A stretch of 42,040 nucleotides of DNA from NCBI GenBank assembly GCA_003427395.1, contig BFEA01000532.1, forward strand, positions 616,352 to 658,391, in the 5' to 3' direction. Shown here one piece after another: positions 21,056-32,035 of this stretch. This DNA is from Chara braunii. Taxonomy: Eukaryota > Streptophyta > Charophyceae > Charales > Characeae. Under the pieces are notes generated by a model. It saw nothing but the letters and a program-made list of their open reading frames with translations, was not told the DNA's origin and searched no databases. How positions within the stretch are numbered: the stretch's first letter is position 1; the number at the start of each line of letters is the position of its first letter. The position numbers and the translations under genes were made by a program.

Positions 21056-21920
21056 AAAACTAAAACAATGTGAAAGGAGAGCGCCACCTGGCGCCCTTGG
21101 AAGTGCATGGGGCACTTCAGGATCACAGGACGTGACAGTGCCCGTGAAAACGGGCGACTGTTTTGATCACCAGGTAAGTTCTTCTATCTTTTGTTTTTTC
21201 TTTTTTCTTTAAGATATTTTGTTTTCTTCCTTAAAATTTATTTCTTTTTGTTAGATTTTGTTAGTACTATCGCAGTAGCGCCCGTTCGTTTTGACGAACG
21301 GGCTGCTATTGTCAATTGTTGGGTGAAAAAAAACGGGGCCCCACGAGTGGATTTGCCGCTGATCGCGACTATGTTCGGACGAAGGTCTTAGACCCTATGC
21401 TTGAATTACGAGGGGGCTCTCTGTTCACACTGCTGGTGGCTTTCAGCCACCTGCAATAGTCGTGATGATCAGGCTCAGATAGAAAGAGACAGAGGTCTCA
21501 AGAGCCGCGCCCCTGTATCGGGCGCCTATGCGGTCCAGATACAGGCGCAGGCAGGGGGAGACTGCGAAATACCTAAGGGGTGGCTGCTTGTTTTGAAAAC
21601 GAGCTGCCCCTGCACAAAAAAACGGGGGAAAAAAAATACAGAAAAAGAAAGTAACGGCCACGTACATGGCCGCGGTCGTGGAACAGATGCAGCCCCTAGA
21701 AGGTTTTAGGGGTTGATGAGACTATGTTTGTTCAGTTGAACATGCAGTCCTGAAATGGCTTGATACAACCATTTTTGGACTGTGTCTGGGAGCGCGTGAA
21801 GGCCAGATGCATTACCAGGGCTTGGTTCCCCTAGGGGAACATCAAGATTTTCAGCCCTAAGATTAAGGGTCAAGCCCTGATCCGAGTTTTTGGCTGAGGG
21901 CAAAGTTGCTGCCCTCTGCC
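20160..21920. other. Hairpin-dense non-coding region
   Basis: Many perfect inverted repeats with unrelated sequences: TCGGAC/GTCCGA (20163-20177), GCAGGCTT/AAGCCTGC (20555-20578), CGCGGCCGA/TCGGCCGCG (20769-20788), GCGCC/GGCGC (21081-21094), GAAGTGC/GCACTTC (21100-21118), GCCCGT-GAAA-ACGGGC (21140-21155), GCCCGTTCGT/ACGAACGGGC (21280-21303), GGTGGCT/AGCCACC (21435-21451), CCTGTATC/GATACAGG (21512-21545), CCCCTA/TAGGGG (21693-21712), TGTTCA/TGAACA (21729-21742), TTCCCCTAGGGGAA (21826-21839), GAGGGCA/TGCCCTC (21896-21916). Open frames here show no recognisable protein. Structure this dense suggests an RNA or a hairpin-rich repeat. Confidence 0.55.
21002..21051. repeat. Poly(A) tract
   Basis: About 50 consecutive A residues following GCCCAACAGGGC. 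It could be the tail of a retroposed transcript read on the plus strand, with the structured sequence at 20.4-21.0 kb as its body. No pol III A/B boxes were found to support a tRNA-derived SINE. Confidence 0.8.
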
Positions 21921-21930
21921 CTTGACTGGC

Positions 21931-21937
21931 TATAAAA
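21931..21937 (+). promoter_or_regulatory. Possible TATA box
   Basis: TATAAAA at the downstream edge of the hairpin-rich block, in a locally GC-balanced context. No clear coding frame follows, so a promoter is only a possibility. Confidence 0.2.
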
Positions 21938-22274
21938 GACGCTAACGGTCAGCCAACCAGCATTCATCCGTGGCTAATGCTGCTAACATTCCACTTGAGT
22001 GAGTATTGGCTGCTGTTGGAGGAGCTTCTGGCTGGTGGGGAGGTCTGCAGGAGGATTGAGGTTGAAGACTGTCATAGCCACTACCTCTGCAAGGAGGGCA
22101 AAGGCCGCTGGAGTGATGCAGCTGCGGCTTAACTGGAGGGGACATGTACTGCCATAGCCGCGGTCGTTGGCAGCAGCGAAGGGGAAGGTGCTGTCTGATG
22201 ACACAACAGCATTTTCAACAGTGAGGAGGAGGTGCTGCGTGACCATCACGACAACGACAACCATAGTTGGAAAA

Positions 22275-22520
22275 GTGTTGGGGAAATGTTGCGTGGTTTT
22301 GGCAACAACGACAGTTTTTTTGATGTACTGCGGGAGGACTGCTAAATTTTTGTAACGGCAACACTAGTTCTAGATGTGGTGACGTGGAAGCGTTGCCGAA
22401 ATTTTGCGGTAGAAGCACTGGTATTGGGTGGTGGTAACGTGGAAGCGCTACCGGATTTCGGCAACAAGTGCTCGATTTAATGGCAGTGGTGCGGAAGCGC
22501 TGCCGATTTTTTACAACGGT
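22275..22520 (+). repeat. Degenerate ~55-bp tandem repeat
   Basis: Repeated GTGGAAGCGYTRCCG motifs at about 22380, 22436 and 22489, with a weaker copy near 22280. The third reads GCGGAAGCGCTGCCGATTTT, close to the core of the ~122-bp tandem repeats at 34.98-35.59 kb, which suggests common origin. Confidence 0.55.
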
Positions 22521-23359
22521 GGAGGCAGTATTTTTATGCTAATTGCGAGGAGCGGTGTCTGGGCATTAGTGTGAAGAAGGTTCCGAAAAGTGGTGGTGCA
22601 TTTGACAGTGGGGTGAGTGTGATGCCATAAGTGGCACATTGAAGTTGGAGGCGAGTGACAACGACACTGAGGTGCTATTAAATTGTTAAGAGTGATAGAG
22701 TGTTGAGGGAGTGTTGCGACAAGTGATTACTTTGAGGGTGTGGTGTGGACACCTTGTTGACAACTTGTTGCGACGATCCTCTTATTAAGTGACGAGGTTT
22801 TAAACGGTCTTCTTGAGTGGAACATTTTTGCAAAGTTCACTCAAGGTCAATCTGCCAGTCAGTTGTAACTCAGTTTCCCTTGCACACCCATGTGAACCCA
22901 CACCTTGCAGGACCTTGCTTGGAATTTAGGGAAAGGTAGAGTAAAGTGTGTGATGTCATGCATGTGGGAGAGGGCTGACTTTGGTTGGGATATGGGTGAT
23001 TTTGGGTTGTTTCTTCTATTGATTGTGCAGGTAGGTAAAAGAATATGTGTGAGAAGGGATCGGCATTTTGCTTGCTCAAGGGAGGATAAAAATGTTACCC
23101 TTCTTCAACAATTTACCTGTCTGTATGTCAGAACAAAAATATAGTGAAAAATAAGAATTGACGTGTGCCAAAAAAATGAAATTCGTGGATGACGAAGACG
23201 AAGATAAAAAATAATTTAGTATCTTCCCCAAGCATCATCCCGTTCTATCATGAATGACCATTTCCCTCTATACCCATCCAAAGAGAGTCTCAATTCCTCC
23301 CTTGAACTATTTTTTGATTCGTCTAAGTCAACCCCTCAGTAGGAAGGTATAGAGAAAAT
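22521..23359. other. Intergenic, no gene recognised
   Basis: GC-balanced, G/T-rich on the plus strand to about 22800, then mixed sequence. No repeats or coding signals that I can support. Confidence 0.5.
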
Positions 23360-26071
23360 GTTTACACCTAGAGTTTAGGACTTCTTCTCTCTATGAGGCA
23401 TCTGAGGCAGGGGTTCGTTGCTTTAGGAACCGACCCCGTTATTGACCCGGAGTGAACCGTTTAACGGGGGGAATACCATGTTGTATTGTGGTGGAGCCAG
23501 ACCAACTTCTGGGATCTGAACAATGCGTTCAGACAAGGACAATGCGTTCGGACAAGGAGGAGGGGTATTCCAGACCACTTTCTGAAGGGTAGGATGTCCT
23601 GTTGTAAAGGGTAGTCACTTTCTCATACTACTTTCAAGTGGGGGAGGACTGAAATCAACACCTTCTTTTGGGTGGTCATTTTAGGCGCCACCATCCTATG
23701 GAGAACAAGAGTCAAAAGAAGCTCGGTTCATGCTTCAAATAGCGTTAAAGAACTTAAAGTAGTGCAAATAGGCACTACCTTCGCGGTTGGATCGTTACAC
23801 AAGACTTACGGCCCAGAGCAAAGGGAGGATGAGTGCAAAGATTGATGTATATAAATTTATTTTGACAAAGTCATTACTATGTCGTTCATATGTCCGCAGG
23901 AGCAGTGATTTTTCGATTGTTCAGTATATGAGAGGCGGCAATGGATTGGATAGCAGTGCCGACACGATCACATGTCGGTATAATACGAAAAGAACGTTTG
24001 GTTTATAATACGTTTGAATTTTTTTTGGAACGAGACGAACCGCAGTTTTGGGATGGAAGTGTGAGGAACCTTCCGCGAAATTATATTTTCCTGATAGAGC
24101 CTGAACGACACGTTGCGCGGTATGAATTTGCGCCTCCTAATGCATTTCGAGATTACGAAGATATGAATCTCGTTGTAATTCATAAAGCAAATCCCGTTAG
24201 AGAAGATATTATAGAGATTAGAGGAATGTTTCTCTATATTGTGCTATGGCTAAACGATCAGCAAGGACCTTTCAATCTCCTTCATCATCTGAGGCGGGTA
24301 CGAGCGAATAGACAATTCGAACGTTTTGACGTCGTCGCACTCGATGACAAGGCTTGTGAGATCTGGGAATGTCTCTTCTGACTGGCGACTCTTTCGGGTG
24401 TGCAGATGACAAGCGAACAACAGGATCTTACTCAGGTCAGGTATCTGTTGGTTCGCGACACTATGAATGAGGAGCTGATCCGGCGCCCGAAACAACTACT
24501 ACTTGTTCGAGATGATGCGCTCACTCGTTGGGTTGGTTTTGTTGGGTTGCTCAAAGATGGGCAATGATTCTTTCCTGACTCACGCGCGGAAGTCCTTGCC
24601 AATGTGGTCCGGCTTCCGGAAGAAGTAGATGGATAGACTATGTACTTTCATCGTGTGAGTAACCTCCAATACCTTTCTCGGGTTATTGTGAGTGTTACAA
24701 TTACCCTATCCAGGGAGCGCTACGACGTCATTCAGATTAAGGACACCATGACTGGTCACCTTTTTCGAATGTGACAGCCGTTTCGCGCCATAGTTTGGAG
24801 GTTAGCCTCGCGGATGACTTCCCTCTATGGTAAGCGAATGGTTCGGGTCAGGCGGGGCGGACGCACTACCGCCTTAATTTTTGACGACGAGGGGCTCGCC
24901 CGACTCGACCAGATAGTCGCAGAGATCCGCGAGGGCTAACAACTATATCATGGCTAGAAACGCCTTTATAAGTCAAGTGTCAAGTTAAGTAGTCCTTACG
25001 ATAGGGTCAAGTTATATGACTCTACGAGGGTAATAATAATTAAAAAAAAATAATAATAAAAAAAATATAGATAGAACCAACCATATGGATAGTATCTGGA
25101 TTGCCCCAATGATTGAACTATCATACTTTTGCATTGACGGGTAATTAAACGCATGTCAATGAAGGCTATGTGTAAGTTAGTCGAAATGAGGGAGGCACAC
25201 AAATAAGGGTTTTTTGAAGATGAAGGTTGATACTTCACCCTTCAAGAAAAGGAAAAGGGTAACTATTGCCCAGGAGGACAAAGCGACCAACAAAATTGAT
25301 ACGCGCCTCTAGCTAAGTTACATATGTTGCGGGGGTGCGGTCGAACCGAGAGTTCAAACTTCAGTCAGGAACCAGATCACTTGTTGATCTACATGGTAGC
25401 AGTGGAATTTACTTGCATAAGTTATTCCTGGCAGGAACTAGTAAGTGTCGACAGACCCAATCATAAGTTAAAGACTAGATCGTCTCTTCTAATCGGCCAT
25501 CAATATTGAACCTCCGCCTCAGGAGCGACGGTGTAATAGTCTCTTTAGTCATACAGGTTAGGAAGAATAACTTTGGCAAGTCGTCTGATCAAGTCAAGAA
25601 CCCTGTCTTGCGTGATTTGATAAAGGCGTATTGATTTCATTTATATGGTGATCAGAAAGGGACTAGGATCAGTTTATGGGTTTCACGTTTGGTTGAGACC
25701 GTCCTAGTCGACCGACATTCGTTTCTTATCTAGGAGATCAGTGCCCTAGGGAACGAACAACGTTCTGGTCCACTTGGCGTTAACCAAGCGTACCTATCCG
25801 CCAGCGAACGAGCAAACACCCTCGGCTGACCTACCTCTGCAATTGCATGTAAAAGTTTTCGCATGTGGGTCAGTAGCTCGGTAGAAATACGCTCCTGAGG
25901 GTGGTGTCAGCCCCTTAGGGAAGGTAAGATGTGCCCCACGAAAACCTATCTTGTCGTGGGGGACCGTGGGATGTACAGCTTGCGCACCCGGCTAGAGCGG
26001 CGAAGGGACGGCGTGGCCCCGACCGTTGAGACGGTTCGCAGAATTATCTTGCGTTGTTCCCTAAGTTGTCT

Positions 26072-26080
<9 letters not shown>
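23360..26080 (+). mobile_element. Unclassified repeat family, copy A (long, with broken ORF)
   Basis: The segments 23360-23610 and 25215-26080 are matched, in inverted orientation and the same order, by 41660-41870 and 40620-41465. Copy A has 1.6 kb between the two segments that copy D lacks; it contains the broken frame at 23941-24939. The last ~350 bp (25700-26060), including AAGGTAAGATGTGCCC, is also shared with copies B and C at 36.9-37.3 and 37.8-38.3 kb. Repetition and an internal protein-like frame suggest a transposable element. I recognise no transposase, integrase or RT domain. Confidence 0.65.
23941..24939 (+). pseudogene. Broken ORF of 333 codons in repeat copy A
   Basis: A single frame from ATG 23941 to TAA 24937-24939, interrupted only by TGA 24379, TGA 24565, TAG 24634 and TGA 24772. 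The pieces look like real protein: FEFFLERDEPQFWDG, DMNLVVIHKANPVREDI, DLTQVRYLLVRDTMNEEL, RYDVIQIKDTMTGHLF, and TTALIFDDEGLARLD near the C-terminus. Charged and aromatic residues are mixed as in a soluble globular protein, with no membrane segment. I do not recognise the family. Each stop would suit Trp by context (DGQ_FFPD, VDG_TMYF, FRM_QPF) and is one G-to-A step from TGG. It could be the protein of an undescribed element. Confidence 0.6.

Positions 26081-26081
<1 letters not shown>

Positions 26082-26107
<26 letters not shown>
26082..26107. repeat. (CT)n(AT)n microsatellite
   Basis: CT repeat passing into AT repeat at the boundary between repeat copy A and the next element. Confidence 0.9.
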
Positions 26108-26854
26108 CAGGGTCACCAGGCCGTACGTACGGAGGTCCCTGGGTAGACCTCCGTACGTACGGGCATTTGGGGTCCCATACAGGGTCCGAACCCGACGACG
26201 TTCGGCCCCCGCCAAAACTTATTTCGCGGCGTAATAATAATGATTTTTCTCTGAATGTTTTTTTGTGAGTTCTCTATGATGAGAGGTACATGCCTGTAAA
26301 TTTTCAAGTCATTTGTCTAAGCCACATAAGAATTAAAAATCGTCCAAGATTGCGGTGTCAAAACGTGCTCGCGCACGTATTTTTTCACTCTTTACTTTTT
26401 GTTTTCACTTTAGTTCGGGGTCTAAACAATTTTATTATTTTTTGAAACTTTTTAGTGGGTTTTGTATAATGTGAAGTACACATCTGTAAATTTTTAGGGC
26501 ATTTAGCTAGGCTAAAAAAAAATAAAAATCGCCAAAGATGGCGGTGTCGAAAACATGCTCACTAAATTTAATTCTCTTTTTATTTTTATTTATTTATATT
26601 ATTAGTATCTGTTTTCTGTATTTGATTTTTTTTTCAAATTGGGTAAGGAATTCGGATGTAATGCTCAGGCAAATCTCTTTTTATTTATTTTTTTCCATAA
26701 CATATCGTTTTTTCAGATTTGTTTGATGACTTTTTTTTTTTGTGGCGGGGGGGGGGTCCGCGTTCGACCCGAACGACCGAACGCATCCCCAAGGGGTCCC
26801 ATACGTTCGGGCGTTCGGGTTCGGGCATTCGTCCCGTCCCAAACGTCGGTTACC

Positions 26855-26857
<3 letters not shown>
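26108..26857. mobile_element. Element bedded in TA microsatellite, CAGGGT termini
   Basis: Both ends sit in TA dinucleotide runs and read CAGGGTCACC (left) and, inverted, CAGGGTAACC (right). Near the left end is a 17-bp perfect inverted repeat with an 8-nt loop (26121-26162; arms start CCGTACGTACGG, itself palindromic). The right end is rich in CGTTCGGG-like units. The middle holds two diverged direct copies of ~190 bp (from about 26265 and 26455) sharing CTGTAAATTTT and a GGCGGTGTC-like segment. No coding. The pattern of TA targets and short inverted ends fits a non-autonomous DNA transposon, possibly Tc1/mariner-type. Confidence 0.45.
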
Positions 26858-26909
<52 letters not shown>

Positions 26910-26925
26910 TGTATATATATATAGT
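26858..26925. repeat. (AT)n microsatellite
   Basis: Long AT run, interrupted once by GTACATG. A further AT run follows the N gap at 27308-27326. Confidence 0.95.
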
Positions 26926-27142
26926 GCCAGCGGCGTGTCTGGAGTGTATTTTTTGGCTGTGACAGACCTTTCTTTGTTTCGTTGATGTTTTGCTGGCTTG
27001 TGATGGGGTGTGAACTGACAGTCTGTAGAGTTTTTCATCTGGTGTGGGTGAGTTATAGTCTACTTTGATTTTGGTTAAGGTAGATTATCATTTACAGTGT
27101 AATCAGTGAGGGGATTCTGCAGACTGTTGAGGGTTCAGCCTC

Positions 27143-27179
27143 CTGATGAGTCGGTGAAACTCCGACGAAACAGTTTGTC
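27143..27179 (+). ncRNA. Hammerhead-like core next to N gap
   Basis: CTGATGA (27143-27149), a perfect stem II GTCGG/CCGAC with loop TGAAACT, GAAAC (27167-27171), then ACA-GTT-TGT-C as a three-pair stem III and C17. The spacing is canonical. Stem I does not form with the visible flanks, and the N gap starts 8 nt after the predicted site. It may be the remnant of a third Penelope-like pseudo-LTR or an inactive copy. Confidence 0.45.
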
Positions 27180-27187
27180 ACAGCCCC

Positions 27188-27307
27188 NNNNNNNNNNNNN
27201 NNNNNNNNNNNNNNNNNNNNNNNNNNNNNNNNNNNNNNNNNNNNNNNNNNNNNNNNNNNNNNNNNNNNNNNNNNNNNNNNNNNNNNNNNNNNNNNNNNNN
27301 NNNNNNN
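27188..27307. other. Assembly gap (120 N)
   Basis: Run of N, bordered on the right by an AT microsatellite, probably the cause of the gap. Confidence 0.99.
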
Positions 27308-27478
27308 ATATATATATATATATATAATTATATTTGTTTTATTTTGTTTTAACTCCTGCATGACATAGCTGAGAGGGTTTCCGCGCCTTGCCAAAAGACG
27401 AGAGCCGATGCGCTCGACATCGGTATCCAATGGTTAATGCATGAGTGATCACTCACACATATATATATGAATTGAGTT

Positions 27479-27508
27479 GTTACCCTGATGATGGAAACAA
27501 AGTAGGTA
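27479..27508 (+). ncRNA. Hammerhead-like motif without stem II
   Basis: Stem I TACC/GGTA, CTGATGA (27485-27491), only TG where stem II should be, GAAAC (27494-27498), stem III AC-AAA-GT, A17 at 27504. All core boxes are in the right order, but a hammerhead lacking stem II should be at most weakly active. It lies 0.3 kb from the core at 27143, so both may belong to one decayed element. Confidence 0.35.
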
Positions 27509-27509
27509 C

Positions 27510-28880
27510 CTGATGTAATAATTTTGAAGCATGTTTAACTATTCGAACAAATAAAGAATGATTGTTCTCTCGACTTATTGGACTGCATGGACTTACGTCT
27601 TGGATCGTTTTGCACAGTGGATGGAAAACAATGCACGATTTGATGTCTGTTTATTTATTTGATCGAATAATGGATTGAAAAAAACATACGTTATCATCCT
27701 CGCTTATGCCATATAAACCGATTTTCCCGATTCGAGCGGGCGTCGATTTCCTGTATCTTCGTCACGCCCGTTCCCAGATAAGAAGAAATGACATGCGTCT
27801 GTGAGTGAGACGTACAAGAAGTCGTCCCCAAGATCGGCAGGCGCTACCATTTGCCTCCCGAAACGAGGTGTTGGGGATTCGTAGGGGCTGGTTTGTCATT
27901 ATTGATACTCACTTTCCCCCGTACTCATTGTGATTGTCTTTTAATGAATTGATTGTCATTTTGTGAATGGCGATGGAACCTCATTGGCCCAGCACTCTAT
28001 GTAGTGATTGTCGCCGCACCGAGCGTTATCGGGAAAATGGGTTCCGCTATCGGACATGTGAAAATGAGGAACATAAGGAATCTCAGAGCAATCAGGATAA
28101 GGTCATCCACGCCGGATTTTGGACTCTGTAGCGAACGACGCTGGGACTTAATTCGAGAATGAGATCCCACGTACGTTGTCGGTGCGAATACCCTTACAAG
28201 GGTATCCGCCCTGGTTCTTACAAACGATTGAAAGTAGGATTGGTTTATAGTTTAAGCATTCCGTGCGAGGCACAGTTGTGTCTGGTGTTTACGTTGACTA
28301 GTTGGGTGATTAGAGCAGAGAGTGTGTGGGCGTGCAAGTTTAAGACGCGCATAATATTTTTTTTCCCTTTGATGATTGCGGAAACCGGCGTTGATCGCTG
28401 GCCAGATTTTTTATTCTGATTAAATTAGGATTAAAAAGGTTTTGTTCTTTGATTAGTACACTTGTCTGTGACATGTACGAATGCACGAAGGACGAAATCA
28501 GCAGCAATATAAATTGTAAAAACCACCTTAGTAAATCTGTGTGTCACGCAGTACCTGTTTATATGGGCATTCGCTAGCACTAGGCTCAGCCTTAGACCTA
28601 GTACTATTGGTTACAATGACGGACTTTCATTTGAAGGATTTAAGGATCAAAACCAGCAAAGTCAGGGCGGTGCCGGCGGTTCCTTTCTCTTCGTCGGTCA
28701 TTTTCGGACAGTACAATTATATATATATATAACCTATTATATGCCGCCTTATTAGCGTCGGATTTAGGGACCATCGCGGTGGTCGAGGACCTTGAGCACA
28801 CATATCCCTCGGTTGACCTACGGGATTCCGGCGTGTTCAAGTTTTGTGATGCTGGGGAAATTCCTTGGTCTCATCTAGTT
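27510..28880. other. Intergenic, no gene recognised
   Basis: Mixed-composition DNA with a short AT run at about 28718-28732. Open frames are short and show no recognisable protein. Confidence 0.5.
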
Positions 28881-28883
28881 TAA

Positions 28884-29444
28884 GAGCCTCGTTCCACCCC
28901 ACTTGAGTTCAAGTGCGACGCGAAAAATCATCGTTCCACCCCGCCCTAGAGAAATGCTTTTTTGTTTTCACATTTTGCATCTCAAGTGCCCGCTCTTGAA
29001 ACTCAAGTGCAGCCCAGGCAAAATCGCACTTGAGTTCAGGTCACCTCCTGGAGGTGCCTTGAGTTCAAGAGCTACCCTTGGGTTTCAGCCGCAGGTGCAG
29101 GTATTTTTTTTTCCTTTTTCTTTTACGCTCCGCGTTCCTGGTTCACGGCATGTCCTTTTTGCGGTCCAGTGAGCAATGACTACCGGTGGCGGTACCGGGT
29201 GCCAGCAGTGGAACTGTTGAGGTGGACATATTCAAGGCCTGGTGCCTGCCTACTGGATCGAAAACCCACCGGTGGGTCTCCGCACAAGGGGGGGCCAGGG
29301 TGTTTTTCTTTCAAGTGCGACATTTTCAAGTTCGGTCTCTAGTGTGCATGGAACGAGGAGGCGGCGTAGTGTAAATTAAGCAAGATTTCGTGATTAGGGC
29401 GCACTTAAAACTCAAGAGTTCTCAAGTGGTGTGGAACGAGGCTC
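28884..29444. mobile_element. PIF/Harbinger-like MITE
   Basis: 561 bp with terminal inverted repeats beginning GAGCCTCGTTCCAC; the outer ~24 bp differ at one position. A TAA target duplication flanks both sides (28881-28883 and 29445-29447). The trinucleotide TAA/TTA target and a G-rich terminus are features of PIF/Harbinger and Tourist-type MITEs. The interior carries several copies of the palindromic CTTGAGTTCAAG motif near the ends. No transposase. Confidence 0.75.
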
Positions 29445-29447
29445 TAA

Positions 29448-31828
29448 AAAGCGGACCGTAGAGGTCAAAGTACGAGGGAGTGGTGAGGTCCGTGGTCATA
29501 ACTTCCCTTGCTTCCCATTTGGAGAGCGTCGACTCGGATAGGCTAAAATGGAAAGGAAACGGAGGACATTCGGAGCGGGCCTATGGGGGCTACAACTAAA
29601 AGTTGGCAGGGATCGCTGCAAGTGCACGGTCCGATACCCACCGCTTACTGTGAGAGGCTTAAATGTGAGCATGCCCGCCAGGCCCGGCAGACAGGGATTC
29701 AAGTTATACCCAGACACAGTGGGATGAACTGACCAAGGGGCACCAAGGGAAGACTATAATGGGGCAGCGGTAGGCGGCCGGCTGCGAAGATCTGGGTGTA
29801 GGCTAACGTGTTGGAAGCCCGGAAGGGTGGTAGACTGTGTCGGAGGGGAAACGGCTAGAGAAAGGTCAAAAAGGGGATCCAGGGAGCGCTGAGTGGAGGC
29901 CGGCGGTGACCTTACTGTCGGACTTGGGTATAGAATCCGATTAGTTGACCAGTCCGCCGAAAAGTTTGGGTTCCTTCGAGGTTTTTCCTACGGTATTGAG
30001 CTTGAGCGGCCGAGGGACCGCCCGCTACGACGGATAGACGGGTAAACAGGGCATAAGGCGACAAACAACGGGTAGGGAAATTGGATTTGGGCGCAGAAAT
30101 TGCGTCGGGCACGTTCGGTGGACAGACAGTGAAGGAATGACGAAGTGAGGTAAGAATGAGCGATGGCAGAGAGGATGAGAGTTAGAAAGGGTAGATCTTA
30201 CTCGATTCTTAGTAGAATCGAGGGAGGTAAAATACAAAAATGAGGTTTTAGGGACGGACGACCATGAATCAGTAGTTAGAATAGGCAGAAGGTTCGTAGA
30301 TCAGGGGCTAGATGAAGAAAGTGTGCGCTGAGCTATGAATGAGGAGAACGGGAAGGGGAGAGAGCAGAGCTTACCTGTTTCGTAGTGAAAGCTGGCGGGG
30401 AAGGATTTTAATTGGGGTTCTTTGACTGGGCGAAGGTGATGGCATTGTTAGTTCTAGAGTTAGAGCAAGGGAGGATGAACATAGATAGGAAAGTGCGCCA
30501 GATGCATGCGCAGAGATGACGGAAGAAACAAACGGGACACAGTGAACAAAGTACTCAGCGCTATCGATTGAGGGTGGTTTTGGGTAGGAAGAGAGACGAT
30601 TCGAGGGTTTTGACCCTGGCAATCACAATGGTAGAATCAGCTCGACGAGGAAGTTAGTAGAAATTGAGTTAGTAGGAAGAAAGGGTGCGCGAAGCTTCTC
30701 GGAAGGAGCTATGGTAGAAAATGAAGATTCAGTATCTTGCTGGTTTCTCGGCGATATCGAGCGAGAGGAGAAGCTCAACTGGGTTTTTGGTGGCGGGAAA
30801 CCTATTGGTAAGTTCAGATTTCGAGAATAATGGGTGAACCTCCTGCTGTAAGCGGTGAGAGTTGCGCTAGGGAAGGAGCTTCAGGATCGGAAATACGTTA
30901 AATATATCTCTCTGTGTTCTGATGAGAGATTCGGGTTATTTTTCGTACGCGGAAGAGAATGCATGTACTAGCAATATGAATACTCGATACCTTCCACGAT
31001 TCGACAGGAGGCACATCCCCATTTACTTTTGGCACTAGTAGTGATAGCGTAGTGTGGCGGAGCGAGCGGACTCGTTATGGCTAAGTACACCTACAGTGCG
31101 CTATTGTACTAAGCTTCACCATCGAGCCTCTCGATGCCATACTCCAATTTTTGCACATGCGATTGGCTTTGATTCTCGCAATCAAGCCTGCTGAGTTCCT
31201 CAAGCTCCATTTTGCACCAGCTTAGGTACATGGACGAGGCACATGAACTTGGGTGGGGGTTAGTCAAGGTACGTTCTGAGGGAGAAGGACCAAGGGAGTA
31301 CTTACTAAGTCGGAACGCGTCTCTGATCGCAAGGTAAGAGAGAGCGGCCTACCTTGGTCAGTCCGAACACGTACTTGTTCTCTGGGAATAGTTTACGATG
31401 TCGGCAGCTTTATACCCTCTGGGTTGTTGCTACTGACGCCAGCAAGATGCATTGTCACTGAGTAGGCTGCTACGAACTGAGTAGCCGTAGCCGGGGCACT
31501 AAGCGCCAAGTAATGCGAAGGACTCAAAGCCTGTTTTATTTGCTATTGGCAGGTCATGCTATTACAGAGTAAATTGTGCCTTGCTATGTATGAACAGTAC
31601 ACTTGCAGTGCACTTTGCTGAGCTGCTGAGCACGCGTTGGGCTTTACAGACTGCACCGTGTACTGTTGTATGCCGCATGTGCATGACCGCTATAAGGAGC
31701 TAGGACCTTGCTGTGTTTGCATCAAACTTTGTTGTGGAGCTGGTTGTTCAGTGTGACTGTTCAACTTGAATGTGTTGCACTCGCCCCGTAGTGAATAGAG
31801 CACAGGGTAGGGGGCGAACTCTATTTGA
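29448..31828. other. Intergenic, no gene recognised
   Basis: 2.4 kb of mixed sequence, G/A-rich on the plus strand at 29.8-30.8 kb. No coding frame, RNA gene or repeat structure that I can support. Confidence 0.5.
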
Positions 31829-32035
31829 CTGTGCACACACAGTTGCTTCTGGATCGCTTGATTGTGCACAGACACTTGCTGCTGGATTGCTTGACTGTGC
31901 CCTGACAGTTGGTGTTGGATCGCTTGACAGCGCGCAGACAGTTGTTGCAGTTGGTTCGCTTGACTGTGCATAGACACTTGATGTTGGATCCCTTGACGGT
32001 ACACATGTTGTTGTTGTTGGCTCATTGACTGTGCA
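31829..32035. repeat. ~36-bp minisatellite
   Basis: About six units of TTGGATCGCTTGACTGTGCA with variable GACAGTTGYTG spacers. On the minus strand it would encode Q-rich dodecapeptides (QAIQQQL.VHSQ), but the other frames are open as well, so this is tandem-repeat composition rather than evidence of a gene. Confidence 0.8.
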
